This document shows, piece after piece, positions 48,001 through 63,600 of a DNA stretch of 64,000 nucleotides. Origin of the DNA: Bursaphelenchus xylophilus (taxonomy: Eukaryota > Nematoda > Chromadorea > Rhabditida > Aphelenchoididae); the NCBI GenBank assembly GCA_904066235.2, contig CAJFCV020000001.1, positions 12,209,291-12,273,290 of the forward strand, in the 5' to 3' direction. How positions within the stretch are numbered: the first letter of the stretch is position 1; every line of letters begins with the position of its first letter. A program made the translations under genes and the position numbers. Under the pieces are notes generated by a model. That model saw nothing but the letters and a program-made list of their open reading frames with translations. It was not told where the DNA came from and searched no databases.

Positions 48001-48630
48001 TGAAAAAAAAGTGGATTAGTGATGACGGAGTGAATTGACAAGACATACACCATTCGAAAGGTAACCTCCTATGATTTTAGCATGGCAAGTTTCAGCTTTT
48101 TTGGAATCAAACTACGCCCACACTGGGCGAAAAACTCTGATATTATACTAGACATCAGTTTGAAAAAAAGTGAATTAGTGATGACGGAGTGAATTGACAA
48201 GACATACACCATTCGAAAGGTGACCTCCTAAGATTTTAGCATGGCAAGTCTCAGCTTTTTTGGAATCAAACTACGCCCACACTGGGCGAAAAACTCTGAT
48301 ATTATACCAGACATCAGTTTGAAAAAAAAGTGAATTAGTGATGACGGAGTGAATTGACAAGACATACACCATTCGAAAGGTGACCTTCTAAGATTTTAGC
48401 ATGGCAAGCCTCAGCTTTTTTGGAGTCAAACTACGCCCACACTGGGCGAAAAACTCTGATATTATACTAGACATCAGTTTGAAAAAAAGTGAATTAGTGA
48501 TGACGGAGTGAATTGACAAGACATACACCATTCGAAAGGTGACCTCCTAAGATTTTAGCATGGCAAGTCTCAGCTTTTTTGGAATCAAACTACGCCCACA
48601 CTGGGCGAAAAACTCTGATATTATACTAGA
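45001..48630. repeat. 26-monomer higher-order repeat, copy 2, right part after the insertion
   Basis: The array resumes with gacgtacacc and ctaatcgcc, exactly the module that follows the cacacacc monomer in copy 1 (about 32090). It then runs through A monomers to caaatcgcc (about 46943), caccgttc (about 47092), gtcatgacgg (about 47222) and the B run. Small private changes occur: a base lost near 46656, a gcgtgg variant at about 47124 and an extra A near 47767. An extra B-type monomer at about 45535-45590 is not in the matching place of copy 1. Confidence 0.85.
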
Positions 48631-51600
48631 CACCGGTTTTGAAAAAAGGTGAATTAGTGATGACGGAGTGAATTGACAAGACATACACCATTCGAAAGGT
48701 GACCTCCTAAGATTTTAGCATGGCAAGTCTCAGCTTTTTTGGAATCAAACTACGCCCACACTGGGCGAAAAACTCTGATATTATACTAGACATCAGTTTG
48801 AAAAAAAAGTGAATTAGTGATGACGGAGTGAATTGACAAGACATACACCATTCGAAAGGTGACCTCCTAAGATTTTAGCATGGCAAGCCTCAGCTTTTTT
48901 GGAATCAAACTACGCCCACACTGGGCGAAAAACTCTGATATTATACTAGACATCAGTTTGAAAAAAAAGTGAATTAGTGATGACGGAGTGAATTGACAAG
49001 ACATACACCATTCGAAAGGTGACCTCCTAAGATTTTAGCATGGCAAGTCTCAGCTTTTTTGGAATCAAACTACGCCCACACTGGGCGAAAAACTCTGATA
49101 TTATACTAGACACCGGTTTTGAAAAAAGGTGAATTAGTGATGACGGAGTGAATTGACAAGACATACACCATTCGAAAGGTGACCTCCTAAGATTTTAGCA
49201 TGGCAAGTCTCAGCTTTTTTGGAATCAAACTACGCCCACACTGGGCGAAAAACTCTGATATTATACTAGACATCAGTTTGAAAAAAAAGTGAATTAGTGA
49301 TGACGGAGTGAATTGACAAGACATACACCATTCGAAAGGTGACCTCCTAAGATTTTAGCATGGCAAGCCTCAGCTTTTTTGGAATCAAACTACGCCCACA
49401 CTGGGCGAAAAACTCTGATATTATACTAGACATCAGTTTGAAAAAAAGTGAATTAGTGATGACGGAGTGAATTGACAAGACATACACCATTCGAAAGGTG
49501 ACCTCCTAAGATTTTAGCATGGCAAGTCTCAGCTTTTTTGGAAACAAACTACGCCCACACTGGGCGAAAAACTCTGATATTATACTAGACATCAGTTTGA
49601 AAAAAAGTGAATTAGTGATGACGGAGTGAATTGACAAGACATACACCATTCGAAAGGTAACCTCCTATGATTTTAGCATGGCAAGTTTCAGCTTTTTTGG
49701 AATCAAACTACGCCCACACTGGGCGAAAAACTCTGATATTATACTAGACATCAGTTTGAAAAAAAAGTGAATTAGTGATGACGGAGTGAATTGACAAGAC
49801 ATACACCATTCGAAAGGTGACCTTCTAAGATTTTAGCATGTCAAGCCTCAGCTTTTTTGGAGTCAAACTACGCCCACACTGGGCGAAAAACTCTGATATT
49901 ATACTAGACATCAGTTTGAAAAAAAGTGAATTAGTGATGACGGAGTGAATTGACAAGACATACACCATTCGAAAGGTGACCTCCTAAGATTTTAGCATGG
50001 CAAGTCTCAGCTTTTTTGGAATCAAACTACGCCCACACTGGGCGAAACACTCTGATATTATACTAGACACCGGTTTTGAAAAAAGGTGAATTAGTGATGA
50101 CGGAGTGAATTGACAAGACATACACCATTCGAAAGGTAACCTCCTAAGATTTTAGCATGGCAAGTTTCAGCATTTTTGGAATCAAACTACGCCCACACTG
50201 GGCGAAACACTCTGATATTATACTAGACACCGGTTTTGAAAAAAGGTGAATTAGTGATGACGGAGTGAATTGACAAGACATACACCATTCGAAAGCAAAT
50301 CGCCTGAGATTTTAGCATGGCAAGTTTCAGCATTTTTGGAATCAAACTACGCCCACACTGGGCGAAAAACTCTGATATTATACCAGACATCAGTTTGAAA
50401 AAAAAGTGAATTAGTGATGACGGAGTGAATTGACAAGACATACACCATTCGAAAGGTGACCTTCTAAGATTTTAGCATGGCAAGCCTCAGCTTTTTTGGA
50501 GTCAAACTACGCCCACACTGGGCGAAAAACTCTGATATTATACTAGACACCGGTTTTGAAAAAAGGTGAATTAGTGATGACGGAGTGAATTGACAAGACA
50601 TACACCATTCGAAAGGTGACCTCCTAAGATTTTAGCATGGCAAGTCTCAGCTTTTTTGGAATCAAACTACGCCCACACTGGGCGAAAAACTCTGATATTA
50701 TACTAGACATCAGTTTGAAAAAAAAGTGAATTAGTGATGACGGAGTGAATTGACAAGACATACACCATTCGAAAGGTGACCTCCTAAGATTTTAGCATGG
50801 CAAGCCTCAGCTTTTTTGGAATCAAACTACGCCCACACTGGGCGAAAAACTCTGATATTATACTAGACATCAGTTTGAAAAAAAAGTGAATTAGTGATGA
50901 CGGAGTGAATTGACAAGACATACACCATTCGAAAGGTAACCTCCTATGATTTTAGCATGGCAAGTTTCAGCTTTTTTGGAATCAAACTACGCCCACACTG
51001 GGCGAAACACTCTGATATTATACTAGACACCGGTTTTGAAAAAAGGTGAATTAGTGATGACGGAGTGAATTGACAAGACATACACCATTCGAAAGCAAAT
51101 CGCCTGAGATTTTAGCATGGCAAGTTTCAGCATTTTTGGAATCAAACTACGCCCACACTGGGCGAAAAACTCTGATATTATACCAGACATCAGTTTGAAA
51201 AAAAGTGAATTAGTGATGACGGAGTGAATTGACAAGACATACACCATTCGAAAGGTGACCTTCTAAGATTTTAGCATGGCAAGCCTCAGCTTTTTTGGAG
51301 TCAAACTACGCCCACACTGGGCGAAAAACTCTGATATTATACTAGACACCGGTTTTGAAAAAAGGTGAATTAGTGATGACGGAGTGAATTGACAAGACAT
51401 ACACCATTCGAAAGGTGACCTCCTAAGATTTTAGCATGGCAAGTCTCAGCTTTTTTGGAATCAAACTACGCCCACACTGGGCGAAAAACTCTGATATTAT
51501 ACTAGACATCAGTTTGAAAAAAAAGTGAATTAGTGATGACGGAGTGAATTGACAAGACATACACCATTCGAAAGGTGACCTCCTAAGATTTTAGCATGGC

Positions 51601-54600
51601 AAGCCTCAGCTTTTTTGGAATCAAACTACGCCCACACTGGGCGAAAAACTCTGATATTATACTAGACATCAGTTTGAAAAAAAGTGAATTAGTGATGACG
51701 GAGTGAATTGACAAGACATACACCATTCGAAAGGTAACCTCCTATGATTTTAGCATGGCAAGTTTCAGCTTTTTTGGAATCAAACTACGCCCACACTGGG
51801 CGAAAAACTCTGATATTATACTAGACATCAGTTTGAAAAAAAAGTGAATTAGTGATGACGGAGTGAATTGACAAGACATACACCATTCGAAAGGTGACCT
51901 TCTAAGATTTTAGCATGTCAAGCCTCAGCTTTTTTGGAGTCAAACTACGCCCACACTGGGCGAAAAACTCTGATATTATACTAGACATCAGTTTGAAAAA
52001 AAAGTGAATTAGTGATGACGGAGTGAATTGACAAGACATACACCATTCGAAAGGTGACCTCCTAAGATTTTAGCATGGCAAGCCTCAGCTTTTTTGGAAT
52101 CAAACTACGCCCACACTGGGCGAAACACTCTGATATTATACTAGACACCGGTTTTGAAAAAAGGTGAATTAGTGATGACGGAGTGAATTGACAAGACATA
52201 CACCATTCGAAAGGTAACCTCCTAAGATTTTAGCATGGCAAGTTTCAGCATTTTTGGAATCAAACTACGCCCACACTGGGCGAAACACTCTGATATTATA
52301 CTAGACACCGGTTTTGAAAAAAGGTGAATTAGTGATGACGGAGTGAATTGACAAGACATACACCATTCGAAAGCAAATCGCCTGAGATTTTAGCATGGCA
52401 AGTTTCAGCATTTTTGGAATCAAACTACGCCCACACTGGGCGAAAAACTCTGATATTATACCAGACATCAGTTTGAAAAAAAGTGAATTAGTGATGACGG
52501 AGTGAATTGACAAGACATACACCATTCGAAAGGTGACCTTCTAAGATTTTAGCATGGCAAGCCTCAGCTTTTTTGGAGTCAAACTACGCCCACACTGGGC
52601 GAAAAACTCTGATATTATACTAGACACCGGTTTTGAAAAAAGGTGAATTAGTGATGACGGAGTGAATTGACAAGACATACACCATTCGAAAGGTGACCTC
52701 CTAAGATTTTAGCATGGCAAGTCTCAGCTTTTTTGGAATCAAACTACGCCCACACTGGGCGAAAAACTCTGATATTATACTAGACATCAGTTTGAAAAAA
52801 AGTGAATTAGTGATGACGGAGTGAATTGACAAGACATACACCATTCGAAAGGTGACCTCCTAAGATTTTAGCATGGCAAGCCTCAGCTTTTTTGGAATCA
52901 AACTACGCCCACACTGGGCGAAAAACTCTGATATTATACTAGACATCAGTTTGAAAAAAAAGTGAATTAGTGATGACGGAGTGAATTGACAAGACATACA
53001 CCATTCGAAAGGTGACCTCCTAAGATTTTAGCATGGCAAGTCTCAGCTTTTTTGGAAACAAACTACGCCCACACTGGGCGAAAAACTCTGATATTATACT
53101 AGACATCAGTTTGAAAAAAAAGTGAATTAGTGATGACGGAGTGAATTGACAAGACATACACCATTCGAAAGGTAACCTCCTATGATTTTAGCATGGCAAG
53201 TTTCAGCTTTTTTGGAATCAAACTACGCCCACACTGGGCGAAAAACTCTGATATTATACTAGACATCAGTTTGAAAAAAAGTGAATTAGTGATGACGGAG
53301 TGAATTGACAAGACATACACCATTCGTAAGGTGACCTCCTACGATTTTAGCATGGTAAGTCTCAGCTTTTTTGGAATCAAACTACGCCCACACTGGGCGA
53401 AAAACTCTGATATTATACCAGACATCAGTTTGAAAAAAAAGTGAATTAGTGATGACGGAGTGAATTGACAAGACATACACCATTCGAAAGGTGACCTTCT
53501 AAGATTTTAGCATGGCAAGCCTCAGCTTTTTTGGAGTCAAACTACGCCCACACTGGGCGAAAAACTCTGATATTATACTAGACATCAGTTTGAAAAAAAG
53601 TGAATTAGTGATGACGGAGTGAATTGACAAGACATACACCATTCGAAAGGTGACCTCCTAAGATTTTAGCATGGCAAGTCTCAGCTTTTTTGGAATCAAA
53701 CTACGCCCACACTGGGCGAAAAACTCTGATATTATACTAGACACCGGTTTTGAAAAAAGGTGAATTAGTGATGACGGAGTGAATTGACAAGACATACACC
53801 ATTCGAAAGGTGACCTCCTAAGATTTTAGCATGGCAAGTCTCAGCTTTTTTGGAATCAAACTACGCCCACACTGGGCGAAAAACTCTGATATTATACTAG
53901 ACATCAGTTTGAAAAAAAAGTGAATTAGTGATGACGGAGTGAATTGACAAGACATACACCATTCGAAAGGTGACCTCCTAAGATTTTAGCATGGCAAGCC
54001 TCAGCTTTTTTGGAATCAAACTACGCCCACACTGGGCGAAAAACTCTGATATTATACTAGACATCAGTTTGAAAAAAAGTGAATTAGTGATGACGGAGTG
54101 AATTGACAAGACATACACCATTCGAAAGGTGACCTCCTATGATTTTAGCATGGCAAGTCTCAGCTTTTTTGGAAACAAACTACGCCCACACTGGGCGAAA
54201 AACTCTGATATTATACTAGACATCAGTTTGAAAAAAAAGTGAATTAGTGATGACGGAGTGAATTGACAAGACATACACCATTCGAAAGGTAACCTCCTAT
54301 GATTTTAGCATGGCAAGTTTCAGCTTTTTTGGAATCAAACTACGCCCACACTGGGCGAAAAACTCTGATATTATACTAGACATCAGTTTGAAAAAAAGTG
54401 AATTAGTGATGACGGAGTGAATTGACAAGACATACACCATTCGTAAGGTGACCTCCTACGATTTTAGCATGGCAAGTCTCAGCTTTTTTGGAATCAAACT
54501 ACGCCCACACTGGGCGAAAAACTCTGATATTATACCAGACATCAGTTTGAAAAAAAGTGAATTAGTGATGACGGAGTGAATTGACAAGACATACACCATT

Positions 54601-57600
54601 CGAAAGGTGACCTTCTAAGATTTTAGCATGGCAAGCCTCAGCTTTTTTGGAGTCAAACTACGCCCACACTGGGCGAAAAACTCTGATATTATACTAGACA
54701 TCAGTTTGAAAAAAAGTGAATTAGTGATGACGGAGTGAATTGACAAGACATACACCATTCGAAAGGTGACCTCCTAAGATTTTAGCATGGCAAGTCTCAG
54801 CTTTTTTGGAATCAAACTACGCCCACACTGGGCGAAAAACTCTGATATTATACTAGACACCGGTTTTGAAAAAAGGTGAATTAGTGATGACGGAGTGAAT
54901 TGACAAGACATACACCATTCGAAAGGTGACCTCCTAAGATTTTAGCATGGCAAGTCTCAGCTTTTTTGGAATCAAACTACGCCCACACTGGGCGAAACAC
55001 TCTGATATTATACTAGACACCGGTTTTGAAAAAAGGTGAATTAGTGATGACGGAGTGAATTGACAAGACATACACCATTCGAAAGGTAACCTCCTAAGAT
55101 TTTAGCATGGCAAGTTTCAGCATTTTTTGGAATCAAACTACGCCCACACTGGGCGAAACACTCTGATATTATACTAGACACCGGTTTTGAAAAAAGGTGA
55201 ATTAGTGATGACGGAGTGAATTGACAAGACATACACCATTCGAAAGCAAATCGCCTGAGATTTTAGCATGGCAAGTTTCAGCATTTTTGGAATCAAACTA
55301 CGCCCACACTGGGCGAAAAACTCTGATATTATACCAGACATCAGTTTGAAAAAAAAGTGAATTAGTGATGACGGAGTGAATTGACAAGACATACACCATT
55401 CGAAAGGTGACCTTCTAAGATTTTAGCATGGCAAGCCTCAGCTTTTTTGGAGTCAAACTACGCCCACACTGGGCGAAAAACTCTGATATTATACTAGACA
55501 TCAGTTTGAAAAAAAAGTGAATTAGTGATGACGGAGTGAATTGACAAGACATACACCATTCGAAAGGTGACCTCGTAAGATTTTAGCATGGCAAGTCTCA
55601 GCTTTTTTGGAATCAAACTACGCCCACACTGGGCGAAAAACTCTGATATTATACTAGACACCGGTTTTGAAAAAAGGTGAATTAGTGATGACGGAGTGAA
55701 TTGACAAGACATACACCATTCGAAAGGTGACCTCCTAAGATTTTAGCATGGCAAGTCTCAGCTTTTTTGGAAACAAACTACGCCCACACTGGGCGAAAAA
55801 CTCTGATATTATACTAGACATCAGTTTGAAAAAAAAGTGAATTAGTGATGACGGAGTGAATTGACAAGACATACACCATTCGAAAGGTAACCTCCTAAGA
55901 TTTTAGCATGGCAAGCCTCAGCTTTTTTGGAATCAAACTACGCCCACACTGGGCGAAAAACTCTGATATTATACTAGACACCGGTTTTGAAAAAAGGTGA
56001 ATTAGTGATGACGGAGTGAATTGACAAGACATACACCATTCGAAAGGTGACCTCCTAAGATTTTAGCATGGCAAGTCTCAGCTTTTTTGGAATCAAACTA
56101 CGCCCACACTGGGCGAAACACTCTGATATTATACTAGACACCGGTTTTGAAAAAAGGTGAATTAGTGATGACGGAGTGAATTGACAAGACATACACCATT
56201 CGAAAGGTGACCTCCTAAGATTTTAGCATGGCAAGTCTCAGCTTTTTTGGAATCAAACTACGCCCACACTGGGCGAAAAACTCTGATATTATACTAGACA
56301 TCAGTTTGAAAAAAAAGTGAATTAGTGATGACGGAGTGAATTGACAAGACATACACCATTCGAAAGGTGACCTCCTAAGATTTTAGCATGGCAAGCCTCA
56401 GCTTTTTTGGAATCAAACTACGCCCACACTGGGCGAAAAACTCTGATATTATACTAGACATCAGTTTGAAAAAAAGTGAATTAGTGATGACGGAGTGAAT
56501 TGACAAGACATACACCATTCGAAAGGTGACCTCCTATGATTTTAGCATGGCAAGTCTCAGCTTTTTTGGAAACAAACTACGCCCACACTGGGCGAAAAAC
56601 TCTGATATTATACTAGACATCAGTTTGAAAAAAAGTGAATTAGTGATGACGGAGTGAATTGACAAGACATACACCATTCGAAAGGTAACCTCCTATGATT
56701 TTAGCATGGCAAGTTTCAGCTTTTTTGGAATCAAACTACGCCCACACTGGGCGAAAAACTCTGATATTATACTAGACATCAGTTTGAAAAAAAAGTGAAT
56801 TAGTGATGACGGAGTGAATTGACAAGACATACACCATTCGTAAGGTGACCTCCTACGATTTTAGCATGGCAAGTCTCAGCTTTTTTGGAATCAAACTACG
56901 CCCACACTGGGCGAAAAACTCTGATATTATACCAGACATCAGTTTGAAAAAAAGTGAATTAGTGATGACGGAGTGAATTGACAAGACATACACCATTCGA
57001 AAGGTGACCTTCTAAGATTTTAGCATGGCAAGCCTCAGCTTTTTTGGAGTCAAACTACGCCCACACTGGGCGAAAAACTCTGATATTATACTAGACATCA
57101 GTTTGAAAAAAAGTGAATTAGTGATGACGGAGTGAATTGACAAGACATACACCATTCGAAAGGTGACCTCCTAAGATTTTAGCATGGCAAGTCTCAGCTT
57201 TTTTGGAATCAAACTACGCCCACACTGGGCGAAAAACTCTGATATTATACTAGACACCGGTTTTGAAAAAAGGTGAATTAGTGATGACGGAGTGAATTGA
57301 CAAGACATACACCATTCGAAAGGTGACCTCCTAAGATTTTAGCATGGCAAGTCTCAGCTTTTTTGGAATCAAACTACGCCCACACTGGGCGAAACACTCT
57401 GATATTATACTAGACACCGGTTTTGAAAAAAGGTGAATTAGTGATGACGGAGTGAATTGACAAGACATACACCATTCGAAAGGTAACCTCCTAAGATTTT
57501 AGCATGGCAAGTTTCAGCATTTTTGGAATCAAACTACGCCCACACTGGGCGAAACACTCTGATATTATACTAGACACCGGTTTTGAAAAAAGGTGAATTA

Positions 57601-60600
57601 GTGATGACGGAGTGAATTGACAAGACATACACCATTCGAAAGCAAATCGCCTGAGATTTTAGCATGGCAAGTTTCAGCATTTTTGGAATCAAACTACGCC
57701 CACACTGGGCGAAAAACTCTGATATTATACCAGACATCAGTTTGAAAAAAAAGTGAATTAGTGATGACGGAGTGAATTGACAAGACATACACCATTCGAA
57801 AGGTGACCTTCTAAGATTTTAGCATGGCAAGCCTCAGCTTTTTTGGAGTCAAACTACGCCCACACTGGGCGAAAAACTCTGATATTATACTAGACATCAG
57901 TTTGAAAAAAAGTGAATTAGTGATGACGGAGTGAATTGACAAGACATACACCATTCGAAAGGTGACCTCGTAAGATTTTAGCATGGCAAGTCTCAGCTTT
58001 TTTGGAATCAAACTACGCCCACACTGGGCGAAAAACTCTGATATTATACTAGACACCGGTTTTGAAAAAAGGTGAATTAGTGATGACGGAGTGAATTGAC
58101 AAGACATACACCATTCGAAAGGTGACCTCCTAAGATTTTAGCATGGCAAGTCTCAGCTTTTTTGGAAACAAACTACGCCCACACTGGGCGAAAAACTCTG
58201 ATATTATACTAGACATCAGTTTGAAAAAAAAGTGAATTAGTGATGACGGAGTGAATTGACAAGACATACACCATTCGAAAGGTAACCTCCTAAGATTTTA
58301 GCATGGCAAGCCTCAGCTTTTTTGGAATCAAACTACGCCCACACTGGGCGAAAAACTCTGATATTATACTAGACACCGGTTTTGAAAAAAGGTGAATTAG
58401 TGATGACGGAGTGAATTGACAAGACATACACCATTCGAAAGGTGACCTCCTAAGATTTTAGCATGGCAAGTCTCAGCTTTTTTGGAATCAAACTACGCCC
58501 ACACTGGGCGAAACACTCTGATATTATACTAGACACCGGTTTTGAAAAAAGGTGAATTAGTGATGACGGAGTGAATTGACAAGACATACACCATTCGAAA
58601 GGTAACCTCCTAAGATTTTAGCATGGCAAGTTTCAGCATTTTTGGAATCAAACTACGCCCACACTGGGCGAAACACTCTGATATTATACTAGACACCGGT
58701 TTTGAAAAAAGGTGAATTAGTGATGACGGAGTGAATTGACAAGACATACACCATTCGAAAGCAAATCGCCTGAGATTTTAGCATGGCAAGTTTCAGCATT
58801 TTTGGAATCAAACTACGCCCACACTGGGCGAAAAACTCTGATATTATACCAGACATCAGTTTGAAAAAAAAGTGAATTAGTGATGACGGAGTGAATTGAC
58901 AAGACATACACCATTCGAAAGGTGACCTTCTAAGATTTTAGCATGGCAAGCCTCAGCTTTTTTGGAGTCAAACTACGCCCACACTGGGCGAAAAACTCTG
59001 ATATTATACTAGACATCAGTTTGAAAAAAAGTGAATTAGTGATGACGGAGTGAATTGACAAGACATACACCATTCGAAAGGTGACCTCCTAAGATTTTAG
59101 CATGGCAAGTCTCAGCTTTTTTGGAATCAAACTACGCCCACACTGGGCGAAAAACTCTGATATTATACTAGACACCGGTTTTGAAAAAAGGTGAATTAGT
59201 GATGACGGAGTGAATTGACAAGACATACACCATTCGAAAGGTGACCTCCTAAGATTTTAGCATGGCAAGTCTCAGCTTTTTTGGAAACAAACTACGCCCA
59301 CACTGGGCGAAAAACTCTGATATTATACTAGACATCAGTTTGAAAAAAAAGTGAATTAGTGATGACGGAGTGAATTGACAAGACATACACCATTCGAAAG
59401 GTAACCTCCTAAGATTTTAGCATGGCAAGCCTCAGCTTTTTTGGAATCAAACTACGCCCACACTGGGCGAAAAACTCTGATATTATACTAGACATCAGTT
59501 TGAAAAAAAGTGAATTAGTGATGACGGAGTGAATTGACAAGACATACACCATTCGAAAGGTGACCTCCTAAGATTTTAGCATGGCAAGTCTCAGCTTTTT
59601 TGGAAACAAACTACGCCCACACTGGGCGAAAAACTCTGATATTATACTAGACATCAGTTTGAAAAAAAGTGAATTAGTGATGACGGAGTGAATTGACAAG
59701 ACATACACCATTCGAAAGGTAACCTCCTATGATTTTAGCATGGCAAGTTTCAGCTTTTTTGGAATCAAACTACGCCCACACTGGGCGAAAAACTCTGATA
59801 TTATACTAGACATCAGTTTGAAAAAAAAGTGAATTAGTGATGACGGAGTGAATTGACAAGACATACACCATTCGTAAGGTGACCTCCTACGATTTTAGCA
59901 TGGCAAGTCTCAGCTTTTTTGGAATCAAACTACGCCCACACTGGGCGAAAAACTCTGATATTATACCAGACATCAGTTTGAAAAAAAAGTGAATTAGTGA
60001 TGACGGAGTGAATTGACAAGACATACACCATTCGAAAGGTGACCTTCTAAGATTTTAGCATGGCAAGCCTCAGCTTTTTTGGAGTCAAACTACGCCCACA
60101 CTGGGCGAAAAACTCTGATATTATACTAGACATCAGTTTGAAAAAAAGTGAATTAGTGATGACGGAGTGAATTGACAAGACATACACCATTCGAAAGGTG
60201 ACCTCCTAAGATTTTAGCATGGCAAGTCTCAGCTTTTTTGGAATCAAACTACGCCCACACTGGGCGAAAAACTCTGATATTATACTAGACACCGGTTTTG
60301 AAAAAAGGTGAATTAGTGATGACGGAGTGAATTGACAAGACATACACCGTTCGAAAGGTGACCTCCTAAGATTTTAGCATGGCAAGTCTCAGCTTTTTTG
60401 GAATCAAACTACGCCCACACTGGGCGAAAAACTCTGATATTATACTAGACATCAGTTTGAAAAAAAAGTGAATTAGTGATGACGGAGTGAATTGACAAGA
60501 CATACACCATTCGAAAGGTGACCTCCTACGATTTTAGCATGGCAAGCCTCAGCTTTTTTGGAATCAAACTACGCCCACACTGGGCGAAAAACTCTGATAT

Positions 60601-63600
60601 TATACTAGACATCAGTTTGAAAAAAAGTGAATTAGTGATGACGGAGTGAATTGACAAGACATACACCATTCGAAAGGTAACCTCCTATGATTTTAGCATG
60701 GCAAGTTTCAGCTTTTTTGGAATCAAACTACGCCCACACTGGGCGAAAAACTCTGATATTATACTAGACATCAGTTTGAAAAAAAAGTGAATTAGTGATG
60801 ACGGAGTGAATTGACAAGACATACACCATTCGAAAGGTGACCTCCTAAGATTTTAGCATGGCAAGTCTCAGCTTTTTTGGAATCAAACTACGCCCACACT
60901 GGGCGAAAAACTCTGATATTATACTAGACATCAGTTTGAAAAAAAAGTGAATTAGTGATGACGGAGTGAATTGACAAGACATACACCATTCGAAAGGCGA
61001 CCTCCTAAGATTTTAGCATGGCAAGCCTCAGCTTTTTTGGAATCAAACTACGCCCACACTGGGCGAAAAACTCTGATATTATACTAGACATCAGTTTGAA
61101 AAAAAGTGAATTAGTGATGACGGAGTGAATTGACAAGACATACACCATTCGAAAGGTGACCTCCTAAGATTTTAGCATGGCAAGTCTCAGCTTTTTTGGA
61201 ATCAAACTACGCCCACACTGGGCGAAAAACTCTGACATTATACTAGACATCAGTTTGAAAAAAAGTGAATTAGTGATGACGGAGTGAATTGACAAGACAT
61301 ACACCATTCGAAAGGTGACCTCCTAAGATTTTAGCATGGCAAGCCTCAGCTTTTTTGGAATCAAACTACGCCCACACTGGGCGAAAAACTCTGATATTAT
61401 ACTAGACATCAGTTTGAAAAAAAGTGAATTAGTGATGACGGAGTGAATTGACAAGACATACACCATTCGAAAGGTGACCTCCTAAGATTTTAGCATGGCA
61501 AGTCTCAGCTTTTTTGGAATCAAACTACGCCCACACTGGGCGAAAAACTCTGATATTATACTAGACATCAGTTTGAAAAAAAAGTGAATTAGTGATGACG
61601 GAGTGAATTGACAAGACATACACCATTCGAAAGGTGACCTCCTAAGATTTTAGCATGGCAAGTCTCAGCTTTTTTGGAATCAAACTACGCCCACACTGGG
61701 CGAAAAACTCTGATATTATACTAGACATCAGTTTGAAAAAAAAGTGAATTAGTGATGACGGAGTGAATTGACAAGACATACACCATTCGAAAGCAAATCG
61801 CCTGAGATTTTAGCATGGCAAGTTTCAGCATTTTTGGAATCAAACTACGCCCACACTGGGCGAAAAACTCTGATATTATACTAGACACCGGTTTTGAAAA
61901 AAGGTGAATTAGTGATGACGGAGTGAATTGACAAGACATACACCATTCGAAAGGTGACCTCCTAAGATTTTAGCATGGCAAGTCTCAGCTTTTTTGGAAT
62001 CAAACTACGCCCACACTGGGCGAAACACTCTGATATTATACTAGACACCGGTTTTGAAAAAAGGTGAATTAGTGATGACGGAGTGAATTGACAAGACATA
62101 CACCATTCGAAAGGTAACCTCCTAAGATTTTAGCATGGCAAGTTTCAGCATTTTTGGAATCAAACTACGCCCACACTGGGCGAAACACTCTGATATTATA
62201 CTAGACACCGGTTTTGAAAAAAGGTGAATTAGTGATGACGGAGTGAATTGACAAGACATACACCATTCGAAAGCAAATCGCCTGAGATTTTAGCATGGCA
62301 AGTTTCAGCATTTTTGGAATCAAACTACGCCCACACTGGGCGAAAAACTCTGATATTATACCAGACATCAGTTTGAAAAAAAAGTGAATTAGTGATGACG
62401 GAGTGAATTGACAAGACATACACCATTCGAAAGGTGACCTTCTAAGATTTTAGCATGGCAAGCCTCAGCTTTTTTGGAGTCAAACTACGCCCACACTGGG
62501 CGAAAAACTCTGATATTATACTAGACATCAGTTTGAAAAAAAGTGAATTAGTGATGACGGAGTGAATTGACAAGACATACACCATTCGAAAGGTGACCTC
62601 GTAAGATTTTAGCATGGCAAGTCTCAGCTTTTTTGGAATCAAACTACGCCCACACTGGGCGAAAAACTCTGATATTATACTAGACACCGGTTTTGAAAAA
62701 AGGTGAATTAGTGATGACGGAGTGAATTGACAAGACATACACCATTCGAAAGGTGACCTCCTAAGATTTTAGCATGGCAAGTCTCAGCTTTTTTGGAAAC
62801 AAACTACGCCCACACTGGGCGAAAAACTCTGATATTATACTAGACATCAGTTTGAAAAAAAGTGAATTAGTGATGACGGAGTGAATTGACAAGACATACA
62901 CCATTCGAAAGGTAACCTCCTAAGATTTTAGCATGGCAAGCCTCAGCTTTTTTGGAATCAAACTACGCCCACACTGGGCGAAAAACTCTGATATTATACT
63001 AGACACCGGTTTTGAAAAAAGGTGAATTAGTGATGACGGAGTGAATTGACAAGACATACACCATTCGAAAGGTGACCTCCTAAGATTTTAGCATGGCAAG
63101 TCTCAGCTTTTTTGGAATCAAACTACGCCCACACTGGGCGAAACACTCTGATATTATACTAGACACCGGTTTTGAAAAAAGGTGAATTAGTGATGACGGA
63201 GTGAATTGACAAGACATACACCATTCGAAAGGTAACCTCCTAAGATTTTAGCATGGCAAGTTTCAGCATTTTTGGAATCAAACTACGCCCACACTGGGCG
63301 AAACACTCTGATATTATACTAGACACCGGTTTTGAAAAAAGGTGAATTAGTGATGACGGAGTGAATTGACAAGACATACACCATTCGAAAGCAAATCGCC
63401 TGAGATTTTAGCATGGCAAGTTTCAGCATTTTTGGAATCAAACTACGCCCACACTGGGCGAAAAACTCTGATATTATACCAGACATCAGTTTGAAAAAAA
63501 GTGAATTAGTGATGACGGAGTGAATTGACAAGACATACACCATTCGAAAGGTGACCTTCTAAGATTTTAGCATGGCAAGCCTCAGCTTTTTTGGAGTCAA

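Noticed and set aside
703..63543. Dozens of minus-strand frames of 63-125 codons with nearly the same translation, such as 703-921 and 14118-14336
   Set aside because: Each is just the satellite monomer read across about 1.4 copies. Because 160 is not a multiple of 3, the frame shifts in every monomer and ends. Starts and ends follow monomer variants, and no promoter or conservation independent of the repeat is visible.
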